Below are positions 8,800 through 17,433 of a stretch of 64,000 bases of DNA, in pieces. Numbering within the stretch: the first letter of the stretch is position 1; the number at the start of each line of letters is the position of its first letter. The notes beneath the pieces are model-generated. The model did no database searches. It was not told the DNA's origin and saw only the letters and a program-made list of their open reading frames with translations. A program made the translations under genes and the position numbers. The DNA is from Bifidobacterium tibiigranuli (GTDB taxonomy: Bacteria > Actinomycetota > Actinomycetes > Actinomycetales > Bifidobacteriaceae): assembly GCF_009371885.1 (NCBI RefSeq), contig NZ_QLZA01000007.1:62001-126000 (forward strand), in the 5' to 3' direction.

Positions 8800-8979
8800 G
8801 TCTGCTCCTGCCGTTGTACCGGGCCTGTGGTTTTTGATCACGTTGAGTATTGCCCGTTCCCGTTCATCTGTTTGCGAATATATCGCGCGCCTTATCCTTT
8901 GCCAAGCATAGTCATGGTTGATGCGTCCAGTACGCTCGTCGCAATGAGTATGGCAGCAAGTACGGCCGCTATGTGAAAT

Positions 8980-9133
8980 CTATTAAGCACATTTGCATGA
9001 ATCGTCTGTCCTCACACGTCGAAGTGACTCCGAGAGGATTACCTAGAATGGCGGTATTCCGCCAAAATGCCCTGCGTTGAATTCGGTGTCTACTTTGCGA
9101 AGTGCTTAATAGACGAAAAAAGTGCTTAGTAGA
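8980..9133. repeat. 154-bp inverted-end element, copy 1 (double end right)
   Basis: Begins CTATTAAGCAC (8980-8990) and ends with the tandem end motif GTGCTTAATAGACGAAAA followed by AGTGCTTAGTAGA (to 9133). Contains TACTTTGCGAAGTGC, shared with copies 4 and 5, and an internal GGCGG...CCGCC hairpin. Confidence 0.8.
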
Positions 9134-9210
9134 CGAGAATTCAACGAGAATTCGATACGGTGTGGAGCTGGATGGACACAATGAGACGATACTGCACGGT
9201 GCAGGGCGTT

Positions 9211-9362
9211 TATTCAGCACTTTTTTCGTCTTTTAAGCACTTATATAAAGTATCGATTGAAATATCACTCATCGAACTGTTGGAATTAAGCCGATCCTGC
9301 ATGCATGGCGATGACTCGGAATTCTTGTTTAATCAGTTGATTAGCACAAAGTGCTTAGTTAA
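9211..9362. repeat. 152-bp inverted-end element, copy 2 (double end left, diverged)
   Basis: Begins TATTCAGCACTTTTTTCGTC plus TTTTAAGCAC and ends near AAAGTGCTTAGTTAA. The internal AACTGTTGGAATTAAGCCG matches the AACGTTGAAATTACGCCG of copy 3. Opposite orientation to copy 1, 77 bp away. Confidence 0.65.
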
Positions 9363-9461
9363 TGGTGAGAAGGGAATTATAGGCAGGGCATACGAGGAAT
9401 GTGCGTAGAGAATGGAACAAGTAAAGCACACGGAAAGCCGGGAATTGGGCAAATCAACAGA

Positions 9462-10241
9462 CTATATGGCCATCGCCAGCGCAACGACTGCGGCCGCGCA
9501 CAGCATGGCAATGACGAGAATCACCCAATCGGCGGGCCTCATACGCAGACGGCGATAGTAGCTGCGCCGCACGCCTTGCATGCCCAGACCTCGTGACTCC
9601 ATGGCGCGGCCGACATTCTCGCCCATCTTGAACCCTTGTATGAGCACGGCGATGATGACGGGGATGTAAGCGCGGAAGCGCTTGGCGAGGCTGGTCTTTC
9701 GCGTCTTGAGGTTGAGGCCGCGAGCCTGCTGGGCCTGCGAAATCGTGGAGAACATGGCGAAGAATTCGGGGATGTAGCGCAGACTGGTGGATATCGTCAG
9801 CCCGATGCGGTACGGCACGCCCAGCGCCACGAGGCCGCGCACGAGCATCGACTGATCGGTGGTGAACAGCAGCACAAAGCACGCGAAGGCGAGCGCTGGG
9901 ACGCGCAGACCCATCACTGCGGCCATGACCAGATTCTGCTCGGTGAGTACGAAAGGCCCGAAGCTGAGCAGCACGTTGACTCCCGTGTGGTCGAAGAGCG
10001 GCCACATGATGACAATCATGGCAATCAGCGGGAGCAGCATCTTCCAGATTCGTACTATGTGCCGCAGCGGAATCTTAGAAGTGATGAGCAGCGCGTGCTC
10101 GACCAGCAGCGCGAGCATGATCACACCGGTCTGACGCAGCGCAAGCGACAGGATAAGCAGCAGCGCAGCCAGTGCAAGCTTGACGCGCGGATCGGCTCGA
10201 TGCAGCCAGCCATCAGCAGGGACGTAGAGATCAGCGTTCAT
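9462..10241 (-). CDS. ecfT: ECF transporter transmembrane (T) component
   Basis: 259-residue integral membrane protein coupling the ECF ATPases to a substrate-binding S component. It has several hydrophobic helices (ALAALLLILSLAL, MLLPLIAMIVIMW). The two short cytoplasmic coupling motifs of EcfT are present: QQARGL (~160) and MESRGLG (~215), matching the paired Ala-Arg-Gly-type signatures that contact the ATPases. Its start overlaps the 3' end of the ATPase gene by four bases, so the two are translationally coupled. It is the last gene of a leftward S-AA'-T cluster. The substrate is set by the S subunit and is unknown. Confidence 0.85.
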   Translation of the reverse strand: MNADLYVPADGWLHRADPRVKLALAALLLILSLALRQTGVIMLALLVEHALLITSKIPLRHIVRIWKMLLPLIAMIVIMWPLFDHTGVNVLLSFGPFVLTEQNLVMAAVMGLRVPALAFACFVLLFTTDQSMLVRGLVALGVPYRIGLTISTSLRYIPEFFAMFSTISQAQQARGLNLKTRKTSLAKRFRAYIPVIIAVLIQGFKMGENVGRAMESRGLGMQGVRRSYYRRLRMRPADWVILVIAMLCAAAVVALAMAI

Positions 10242-12244
10242 CGCGGCACTCCGGTGTGGGGGGTGGGTGAGTTGGGTTGAGTCGCGTCGGATTGCACGCG
10301 CGTCGCAGGCACGAAACGTGCGGCGAATTCACCTGGCGTCAGCGCCGCTTCGTGCGGCTTAACACCTAAGGCAAGCGATGCCTGCACGGCGAGCGGCACG
10401 GCGCAACCCGCCTTCGAAAGCAGTGCGGTATCGGTGAGGATGTCGCGTGTGGTGTCGAATCCCAGTAGACACCCATCATCCAGCACTGCCGCGTGCGAGC
10501 AGATGCGAGCTACGGCGCGCATATTGTGGGAGATGATAATGACGGTGACGCCTTGCGCGTTGAGATTGGCCAGAATGCCCAGCAGCTGGTCGGCCATTGC
10601 GCGATCCAGTCCTGCGGTCGGCTCGTCAAGCACGATGATTCCCGAATTCATGGCGAACACGGAGGCTATGGCCACCTTCTTACGGTCGCCATATCCCAGC
10701 GTCGCCGGAGGAGCGTCGCTGAGATCATGCAAACCGAACTGGCGTATAGCGTCGTCGGTTAGTTGTTGTACTTGGTCGGCGTCGTAGCCGATCGACTTGG
10801 GGCCGAACGCGATTTCGTCGCGCACGCTGCTGCAGAAGATCTGATCGTCCGGATTCTGGAAGACCATGCTCACATGCTGGGCAAGTACTCCGATAGGGTG
10901 CTTGCTGGTGTCGAGTCCGTCGACGGTGACGCTGCCCGAAGTGGGCGTCAGCAAGCCGTTGAGATGTTTGGCGAGCGTAGTCTTGCCCGAGCCATTGCGA
11001 CCCAGCAGCGCAAGAAACATGCCGCTAGGGATGCTCAGGCTAACATCGCTGAGTGCCGGAGAATCGTCATAGCTGTAGGACAGATGCGAGATGGCGATGC
11101 CCGAGGAAAGCTGCCGGTCTGGTGAATTTCGGCGTGGCGAATGCTGCTGGCCTGTGCGAACATGCTGCCTTGGCTGATCCGCCTGGTTTGTCAGATCGCG
11201 TCGCTCCGGCTGCATTGCCTGAACCGATTGTGTCGATGCGAACGACATGGACGGCATAGAGGGCGACGTTAACGGTGATTGCGCAGACAACACGGTGGAT
11301 GCGTGTGATTCAACCTGCTGACCGCCTAATGCAGCCAATCCGCCATTGCTCAGTGCTCGCAGGGCTTCGTCTGTCGTCGCAAAATGATACGCATGGCCGC
11401 CGTTAGCATCATCGACGGTGCCCGAACTGTTTGCGCCCTCCGTGCAGTGTTCGGTCTCATTGAGCTTCCACGCCATTTCGCATGCTTCGGGAAGTTCGAT
11501 GCCGTTGCTGATAAACAGCTCCGGGTCGTCGGCAAACAGCGCAGGGTCGCCCTGTCTGATGATGCGACCCTCATCCATAACAATGACACGGTCGGCACAT
11601 TGTGTAATCCAGTCCGTCTCCTGCTCCGCCATCACGATGGTGATTGGACGCTGGCGCCGTATTGCCTCGAGTGCGGCAAAGACCTCCGCCTTCCCTGCCG
11701 CATCAAGGGCCGCAGTGGGCTCGTCGAGTATCAGCACGTCCGGCTCGCTCACCAGCGCAGCCGCAATCGCCACACGCTGCATCTGGCCGCCCGACAGCGC
11801 GGTGGGCTTGCGCCTACGGAACTCGTTCATGGATACAAGATTCAGCGCCTCGGTGATGCGGCGATCCATCTGATCGTAGGGCACGCCCATGTTCTCCAAC
11901 GGGAATGCGATCTCGTCCTCGACGGTGATGCTGAACAGTTGTGCGCGCGGCTCCTGTTGCACATAGCCGACGTGCCGGGCGATATCCGCGACCGCGGCTT
12001 GGTTCGTGTCGTCGCCGTTGACGAGCACTTGGCCATGTATGAAACCGTCGACTGAACTGGGAATAAGCCCAGTCAGGGCAAGGCACAGCGTGCTTTTCCC
12101 AGCTCCTGTCGCGCCGGTGACGGCAAGGAATTCACCTTGGCGCACGCTCAATGAGACATGATCCAGCGCCTGTACGGGCTGGCCGTCTGCCGTGAGCGGC
12201 ATGTAGTGCCAGCTCAGGTCATGTGCCTCGATGATGTTCGTCAT
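10238..12244 (-). CDS. ECF transporter ATPase, two ABC domains fused
   Basis: 668 residues. The first ABC domain has Walker A GATGAGKST, signature LSGGQMQR and Walker B ILDEPTAALD. A poorly conserved linker of about 110 residues follows, then a second domain with Walker A GRNGSGKTT, a variant signature LGYGDRKK and VLDEPTAGLD. This is the EcfA-EcfA' pair on one chain. The altered second signature may make the two ATP sites unequal. I chose the ATG at 12244 (MTNIIEAHDL), since the domain starts there and the upstream 22 residues are low-complexity. It overlaps ecfT by four bases. A 14-bp hairpin separates it from the S-component gene. Confidence 0.85.
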   Translation of the reverse strand: MTNIIEAHDLSWHYMPLTADGQPVQALDHVSLSVRQGEFLAVTGATGAGKSTLCLALTGLIPSSVDGFIHGQVLVNGDDTNQAAVADIARHVGYVQQEPRAQLFSITVEDEIAFPLENMGVPYDQMDRRITEALNLVSMNEFRRRKPTALSGGQMQRVAIAAALVSEPDVLILDEPTAALDAAGKAEVFAALEAIRRQRPITIVMAEQETDWITQCADRVIVMDEGRIIRQGDPALFADDPELFISNGIELPEACEMAWKLNETEHCTEGANSSGTVDDANGGHAYHFATTDEALRALSNGGLAALGGQQVESHASTVLSAQSPLTSPSMPSMSFASTQSVQAMQPERRDLTNQADQPRQHVRTGQQHSPRRNSPDRQLSSGIAISHLSYSYDDSPALSDVSLSIPSGMFLALLGRNGSGKTTLAKHLNGLLTPTSGSVTVDGLDTSKHPIGVLAQHVSMVFQNPDDQIFCSSVRDEIAFGPKSIGYDADQVQQLTDDAIRQFGLHDLSDAPPATLGYGDRKKVAIASVFAMNSGIIVLDEPTAGLDRAMADQLLGILANLNAQGVTVIIISHNMRAVARICSHAAVLDDGCLLGFDTTRDILTDTALLSKAGCAVPLAVQASLALGVKPHEAALTPGEFAARFVPATRVQSDATQPNSPTPHTGVPR

Positions 12245-12316
12245 ATGGTCGTTTCTTTGGTTTGTTGGGCGCGTTGTCGGCTGCATAGTGTTGGCCGCTG
12301 TTGTGCGCATAGTGTT

Positions 12317-12356
12317 GTGCGGTGTGGCATAACCTGCCTGTCATGCCACACCGCAC
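12317..12356 (-). terminator. Intercistronic hairpin between ECF S and A genes
   Basis: Perfect 14-bp arms (12317-12330 and 12343-12356) around a 12-base loop, between two leftward genes of one transporter. No strong T-run. It could partly terminate or stabilise transcripts so that more S subunit than ATPase is made. Confidence 0.5.
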
Positions 12357-12392
12357 TGGATAATTAACGTTTACCAATCACGTCGTCTTAGC

Positions 12393-12947
12393 TTACTGCT
12401 TGCTGTCCTCGGGCAACGATACTTCGTATCCGAGATTGCCGATGCGCACTAGCGGCGGATACGCCTTGCGGATGGCGGTGAACAGTGCGAGGCCAATCAC
12501 GAGGCCGAACACGGCTTGGACGCAGTTGCCCGGGACTTCGGTGAGTGCTGGGCCCCAGCCGGAGAGGAAGGTGCCGGCAACAAGATAGCCGAGTACCTTC
12601 CAGACGGCTGATACCACGGAGCCGGTGACAAGATACGACGGCTTGAACTTCTTCACGATAAGTCCCATGATTACCGCTTGGCCGCCGTCGATCACGAAGG
12701 TGAATGCGGCCCACTGTGGGTAGCCGGAGATCAGATCGGACAAGGCCGGGCCGAGCCCGCCGATTACGCCGCCGATCCACGGGCCGAATGCTAGCGAAGA
12801 GAAGTAGATCATGGCATCCGAGAGATTGAAGTAACCGCGTGTAGGGGCCGAGGGAATACGAACCGCGAAAGTAAGCACGGTGGTGATGGCCGTCATGATC
12901 GCGATCAGCGGAATGGTGCTCGCAGTGAGAATGCGTTTTCTTGCCAT
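12393..12947 (-). CDS. ECF transporter substrate-binding (S) component
   Basis: 184-residue membrane protein with about six hydrophobic segments (IPLIAIMTAITTVLTFAV, MIYFSSLAFGPWIGGVIGGLG, AFTFVIDGGQAVIMGLIV). It resembles S components of the ECF-ribofla_trS/DUF1393 type: an N-terminal Ala-rich helix, then PSAPTRGYFNLSDAM and a GGLGPALSDLISG loop. It captures a vitamin or precursor and docks on EcfT. I find no clear TPP, FMN or cobalamin riboswitch in its 220-bp upstream region, so the substrate stays open. First gene of the leftward ECF cluster. Confidence 0.8.
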   Translation of the reverse strand: MARKRILTASTIPLIAIMTAITTVLTFAVRIPSAPTRGYFNLSDAMIYFSSLAFGPWIGGVIGGLGPALSDLISGYPQWAAFTFVIDGGQAVIMGLIVKKFKPSYLVTGSVVSAVWKVLGYLVAGTFLSGWGPALTEVPGNCVQAVFGLVIGLALFTAIRKAYPPLVRIGNLGYEVSLPEDSKQ

Positions 12948-13088
12948 TATTATCGACCTTTCGAAGATCCTTCAAAGCAACTTGCTCCACCGTAGCGGAT
13001 TAGTGTTGCACGAGCCTCACGACAACAATTCTCGGGGTGATGGCGGAGAAAACGGCAGAGCAAGCTAGCGGGATATGTGCTGAAGCAG

Positions 13089-13118
13089 CAAAAGCTCAAC
13101 GGCATTTGACCGTTGAGC
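13089..13118 (-). terminator. Terminator after the aquaporin gene
   Basis: GCTCAACGG / CCGTTGAGC stem (13094-13102 and 13110-13118) followed on the leftward strand by TTTT. It lies about 50 bp past the aquaporin stop. Confidence 0.75.
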
Positions 13119-13164
13119 CTTTGAGTCGTTGAGCTAGCTGGAGTATTTGGAGTATTGCCGAAGG

Positions 13165-13896
13165 CTAGGCGAAGAGCAGCTTGAACAGCCAGGCTCCGAC
13201 GGTTGCGCCCACGATGGGGGCCACGACTGGGATCCAGGCTTCGCCCCAGCGCGAGGTGCCCTTGTGCTCGATAGGCAGAATGGCGTGCAGAATGCGCGGC
13301 ATCAAGTCTCGTGCGGGGTTCAGGCCCGGGCCGGTCGGGCCGCCCATCGAGGTCACCAGGCCCCAGACGATGAAACCGACGACGATGGCTGCGGCGCCAA
13401 GGTTCTTTGCGCCCCACGGATTCGACAGCGCACACAGGGCACCGAGCACCAGAAGGAAGGTGCCGAAGAACTCGTTGATGAAGTAGTTGAAGCGGTTGTC
13501 CTCCGCGTCGGTGGTGCAGAAGGTGGCGAGAATCGCTTCGGGCTCGGTGGTCGAGGCGTAGTGCGGCAGATACGTCACGTAGACGATGAGCTGGCCGGCC
13601 AGTGCGCCGAGCAGCTGCGCCACGATGTACGGGAGCACCTCGCTCCACGGGAACATGCCGTTGACGGCCTGCGCGATGGTCATGGCGGGGTTGACATGCG
13701 CCCCCGAAATGCCGCCGAACATGAGCACGGGGAACATCACGCCGAAGCCGTAGCCCATCGCGATGTTGACCCAGCCAGCATGGTGGCCTTTGGTCTTGCT
13801 CAGCTCCACGTTCGCGACGGAGCCGTTGCCGAAGACCATCAGGAGCGCAGTCCCGACGAATTCCGCGGCCAGTTTGGTGAATAGCGTGTATTCCAT
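13165..13896 (-). CDS. Aquaporin / glycerol facilitator (MIP family)
   Basis: 243-residue channel with six membrane helices and the two pore motifs: HVNPAMT after helix 2 and GLNPARD after helix 5. The Asp following the second NPA box (NPARD) and Gly/Pro-rich surroundings favour an aquaglyceroporin, permeable to glycerol or small polyols, over a strict water channel. Start taken at 13896 (MEYTLFTK) because AGAGGA lies four bases upstream; the ATG at 13911 has its purine run directly abutting. Monocistronic, with its own terminator downstream. Confidence 0.88.
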   Translation of the reverse strand: MEYTLFTKLAAEFVGTALLMVFGNGSVANVELSKTKGHHAGWVNIAMGYGFGVMFPVLMFGGISGAHVNPAMTIAQAVNGMFPWSEVLPYIVAQLLGALAGQLIVYVTYLPHYASTTEPEAILATFCTTDAEDNRFNYFINEFFGTFLLVLGALCALSNPWGAKNLGAAAIVVGFIVWGLVTSMGGPTGPGLNPARDLMPRILHAILPIEHKGTSRWGEAWIPVVAPIVGATVGAWLFKLLFA

Positions 13897-14152
13897 AGTG
13901 TCCTCTGTCATCCTCTTCTCAGGGTTTCGCGCATGATATCGCGCTTGCACGGGCAGTCGAGGCCGGTTGCAGCGCGCAAGGCACAGTAGTCGACCTCGAC
14001 TGTCGTAGGGTGGCGCACGTCGCCGTATGGCGAACGAAAACCGTAGGAAATCTTACGCTTAGGACTGAATTTTGTGGTGTCGGCGAGGTGCGGAGCTGCC
14101 GCGTGGATGATGATGCTGGTATTGGATTGGTATCACGCGCTATTTTGTAAGG

Positions 14153-14221
14153 CCTAATGTCAGATTATGGCATCTCCTAATGCATGATTGTGGTAATTCT
14201 TAATGCCAAGTTATGGTTTTG
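14153..14221. repeat. Three 23-bp tandem units
   Basis: Units 14153-14175, 14176-14198 and 14199-14221 share CYTAATGYNA and TTRTGG blocks. They lie in a 930-bp gap (13897-14829) where I recognise no gene. Multiple short subterminal repeats occur at the ends of IS21-type elements, but no transposase sequence follows. The rest of the gap shows nothing recognisable. Confidence 0.6.
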
Positions 14222-14829
14222 GGTGACGACTAAATCGGGGAAACCCAGGTCGGTTTCATGTCTGGTTGCCGTGGACTTGTGTTATTCGTGGGGCTCGCCA
14301 CGCCGAGCGCCCAGACCTGCGCCTTGGTGCTCGGCAACGCCAATTCGGTTACTGTCGTCCTAGAGGCTGGCGTTCTTGCCGCTGGAGCATAGTAGCTTTC
14401 GATAGTCTGATTTCTCAGACCTTTTCGCGTTCCAATGGGACAATTGGTCTGAACCCCGACTAAGAATCACCATGCCAGACAGCGTTACTAGATGTTTGCT
14501 GTGGTCTTGCTGGTTTTTTGCTTCGCCGTGTATTTCAGGTGCTGTTGGACACGCTCGCTGTGCTGACCGACCCGGTAATCCTGACTCACGTATTGAAGTG
14601 CTATCTTCGTCGGATTCTGCACAGCGGTCGTCGCGATTCTTAGCAGAGCAGCGTGGCCCGGATTGCGGCACAATGTTAAAAATAAACGAATCCCTACAGA
14701 AGCGTTCACTCACTGTTGCGATATGAAAATACAGTTGTCTATTATGGCAATAACGTCACAAGCTGGTGAATCCGCGAAAGGCACACTCGCCATATGACGA
14801 GTAGTGGCCTATATAAAAAGGAGCAGCGT

Positions 14830-15435
14830 ATGTCCAAGGCGCTTATTGTCGTTGATGTGCAGCCGACGTTCTGCGAAGGGGGAGAGCTGGGCGTGCAGGG
14901 CGGCAACGCCGTGGCCGAGCGCATCGCGGCGTTCGTGAGCGAGCATCGTGGCGACTATGCCTATATGGCCACTACGCAGGATTGGCATATCGAGCCGGGT
15001 TCGCACTTCTCGGAGCATCCCGATTTCGTGGACACATGGCCACCGCACGGCCGGGCGTCCACGCCGAACGCGCAGCTGCACCCTGCCATCGCCGCGCTGG
15101 GCATCGCGCATCATTTCAAGAAGGGGCAGTACAGCGCCGCGTACTCGGGATTCGAAGGCATCGAAGACAACACTGATGCCATCCCGTCACGCGATGAGGT
15201 CAAGGCGCAGGAACGGGCGGGTCGCACCCTTGCCAATGCCTTGAAGGCCGCGGGCATTGACCACGTTGACGTGGTGGGCATAGCCGAGTCCCATTGCGTC
15301 AAGGCGACAGCTCTCGACGCGAAGCAGCTCGGCTACGAGGTGACAGTGTTCTCGGATCTCACCGTTCCAGTCAGCCCTGAATCCGGGGAGGCTGCGCGGG
15401 TTGCAATGCGCGAGGCGGGTATTGAGCTGCGATAG
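14830..15435 (+). CDS. pncA: Nicotinamidase / isochorismatase-family hydrolase
   Basis: 201-residue cysteine hydrolase converting nicotinamide to nicotinate for NAD salvage. It carries the catalytic Asp (VVDVQPTF), Lys (KKGQYSAAYSGFEG) and Cys (IAESHCVKATALDA), plus the metal-binding pattern QDWH...H (TTQDWHIEPGSHF) that separates nicotinamidases from other isochorismatase-fold enzymes. The start at 14830 has GGAG nine bases upstream; the in-frame ATG at 14794 lacks a site. The 3' end converges with msrAB. Confidence 0.88.
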   Translation: MSKALIVVDVQPTFCEGGELGVQGGNAVAERIAAFVSEHRGDYAYMATTQDWHIEPGSHFSEHPDFVDTWPPHGRASTPNAQLHPAIAALGIAHHFKKGQYSAAYSGFEGIEDNTDAIPSRDEVKAQERAGRTLANALKAAGIDHVDVVGIAESHCVKATALDAKQLGYEVTVFSDLTVPVSPESGEAARVAMREAGIELR

Positions 15436-15453
15436 CTTCAATACAAGCCGCAA

Positions 15454-16482
15454 TCACTTATCGAGCAGCGGCAGGTACTCGCTGTAGCCTTCTGTCTCCA
15501 TCTGCTCGCGCGGGACGAAGCGCAGTGAGGCTGAGTTCATGCAATAGCGCAGACCGCCGCGATCCTGTGGCCCGTCGTCGAAGACGTGGCCGAGATGAAT
15601 CTGCGAGTCGGCGGTGCGCACTTCGACGCGGGGGCGGCCAGGGAGCGTTGTGTCGCGGTGATTGGTGAGTGCGGAATCATCGATGGGCTTTGAGAACGCC
15701 GGCCAGCCGCAGCCGGAATCGTATTTGTCGTTCGAAAGGAACAAAGGCTTGCCGCTGACGATGTCGACGTAGATGCCTGGCTCGAAGGTCTGGTCGTAGG
15801 CATTGTCGAAGGGCCGCTCGGTCGCCGCCTCCTGCGTCACCGCGTATTCTTCCGGACTCAGCTCCCACACGCGCTCGATGTAGCGCTGCCGTCGGCCGAC
15901 GTTGAAAATCTTGTCAAGAGGGATATGGCAGTAGCCGCCTGGATTCTTGTCAAGGTAATCCTGGTGGTAGTCCTCGGCATTGTAGAAATTGCGCAGCTCC
16001 TCGACTGCAACGGCAGGCGTGCGCGGATTCCGTGCGGCCAGTTGCTGCAGCGCCGTATCATATACGGCCTGCTGGTCTGGCGAGGTGAAGAACATGCCTG
16101 AGCGGTATTGACGCCCCGTGTCGTTGCCCTGCTGATTCACGGAATACGGATCGATCACATCGAGCAGCAACAGCGCGAGCGTGCGCAGCGTCACCCGTGC
16201 CGGGTCGAAGGTCACGCGCACACTTTCCGCCGCGTCGGTCTCGCCTGAGCAGACCTGCTCGTAGGAGGGGCTGGGAACCTTGGACTGTGCGTAGCCGACC
16301 TGGGTAGTGCTCACCCCATCGACGCCTTGGAAATAGCGCTCGATTCCCCAGAAGCAGCCACCCGCGAAATAGGCATCCTGAGTCTGCGGCTCATGCTGCG
16401 GATTGCTGATCGAAATTGCCTGGCTTGCATCGCCGGGCCGCTCGGTAGTCGTGCTGCTGGTTTCCCTGCTATCGGTTGTCAT
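15454..16482 (-). CDS. msrAB: Fused peptide methionine sulfoxide reductase MsrA-MsrB
   Basis: 342 residues repairing both epimers of oxidised methionine. MsrA comes first, with the nucleophile in GGCFWG (Cys43) and the EDYHQDYL block. MsrB follows, with [27 protein letters not shown] and catalytic Cys314 in RYCMNS. The paired CxxC zinc motifs of classical MsrB are not evident, so this is a zinc-free MsrB type. Fusion of A and B is common in host-associated bacteria. Single gene, convergent with pncA. Confidence 0.93.
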   Translation of the reverse strand: MTTDSRETSSTTTERPGDASQAISISNPQHEPQTQDAYFAGGCFWGIERYFQGVDGVSTTQVGYAQSKVPSPSYEQVCSGETDAAESVRVTFDPARVTLRTLALLLLDVIDPYSVNQQGNDTGRQYRSGMFFTSPDQQAVYDTALQQLAARNPRTPAVAVEELRNFYNAEDYHQDYLDKNPGGYCHIPLDKIFNVGRRQRYIERVWELSPEEYAVTQEAATERPFDNAYDQTFEPGIYVDIVSGKPLFLSNDKYDSGCGWPAFSKPIDDSALTNHRDTTLPGRPRVEVRTADSQIHLGHVFDDGPQDRGGLRYCMNSASLRFVPREQMETEGYSEYLPLLDK

Positions 16483-16679
16483 ACCGACAGTATCGCACCT
16501 CGGGCGTCGTTTCGCGCGCTTTCGTTCGCTATGAGAAGAGGTGGGCGCAGAAAGGCTTCGTTGCCCTTCCTCCGCAATGCCTTCGCCCGGTAGCCATGGG
16601 GCAGAAACAACGCAAAGGTACAGGGGAGTGGTGATAATGGAAAGGTTGAGGCGGTGACTAGCCGCTGCAGGAGGTGTGG

Positions 16680-17333
16680 ATGAGATTCACGACGATAAGC
16701 AGCATCGAGACCGATCACCGGTCCGATGCCAAACTCTACGTGATGTTTCATGGGTACGGCAACGACGAGACCGAGATGATTCGCATGCTTGGCGCCATCG
16801 ACCCGGATGCCGACTACATGTCGGTCCGCGGGCCGATTCGCCGCGAGGGCCAAGGCGGCAATGCCTGGTACGACAGCGGATCCGACGATAATGCGGCCAT
16901 CCGTGACCGGTGCTCGGCAGTCGGCGACGACATTGTCGACATGCTCGACGCGACCGCGATGCACGACAGGCCCGTCGTCTCCATCGGATTCTCGCAGGGC
17001 GGGTATTTGGCGTATCGGCTGCTGGCCGAGCACCCGGATGTTTTCGACGCGGCTGTGCTGCTTTCGCCTTCCTTCCATGACGGTGCGGATGATGACGGCG
17101 ACGGGGATGAGGAAATCGAGGAGTCCTTGGTCGTCGAGCAGATCACGGATCAGCCCTCGCGCGTCTTCCTGGGCTATGGCGCACTCGACACGAGGGTTCC
17201 GGCCGAGCAGCAGGAGGCGATCGGTCGTTCGCTGGCGCGCTTCGCCGATGTGGATGCGCATGTCTACCCTGATATGGGCCACGACGTATGCGAGCAGGAG
17301 TTCGCGGATGTCAGGCATTTCCTGGCACTATAA
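16680..17333 (+). CDS. Phospholipase/carboxylesterase-type alpha/beta hydrolase
   Basis: 217-residue serine esterase of the acyl-protein-thioesterase/YpfH group. Visible are an oxyanion-region HGYGNDE, the nucleophile elbow GFSQGG, the acid in YGALDTRVP and the histidine in MGHDVC. An Asp/Glu-rich insertion ([13 protein letters not shown]) lies between strand and lid. The physiological ester is unknown. Start at 16680 is fixed by GGAGG directly upstream; the in-frame GTG at 16674 overlaps this site. Confidence 0.8.
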   Translation: MRFTTISSIETDHRSDAKLYVMFHGYGNDETEMIRMLGAIDPDADYMSVRGPIRREGQGGNAWYDSGSDDNAAIRDRCSAVGDDIVDMLDATAMHDRPVVSIGFSQGGYLAYRLLAEHPDVFDAAVLLSPSFHDGADDDGDGDEEIEESLVVEQITDQPSRVFLGYGALDTRVPAEQQEAIGRSLARFADVDAHVYPDMGHDVCEQEFADVRHFLAL

Positions 17334-17433
17334 CGAGGTCAAAGTCGGAATGCCCTGAGACCGGATGCATACCTTATATATACAAGTATCGTGTGCGCCG
17401 CACGCATGCGGCAGATGAGGAGATAACGGGTTT

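Noticed and set aside
7975..8976. Long rightward open frame (333 codons) opposite the aminotransferase gene
   Set aside because: It is the antisense shadow of the class V aminotransferase; its His/Arg/Asp-rich composition has no family resemblance.
8980..9362. Repeat array considered as a CRISPR
   Set aside because: Units are about 150 bp, inverted and only paired, with no short regular repeat-spacer pattern and no cas genes.
12948..13164. Riboswitch upstream of the ECF S component
   Set aside because: I looked for TPP, FMN and cobalamin core sequences and found none convincing; only the aquaporin terminator is clear.
14360..14726. Overlapping frames in the 13.9-14.8 kb gap as small genes
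   Set aside because: No ribosome sites, no conserved motifs, and both strands are open by chance.
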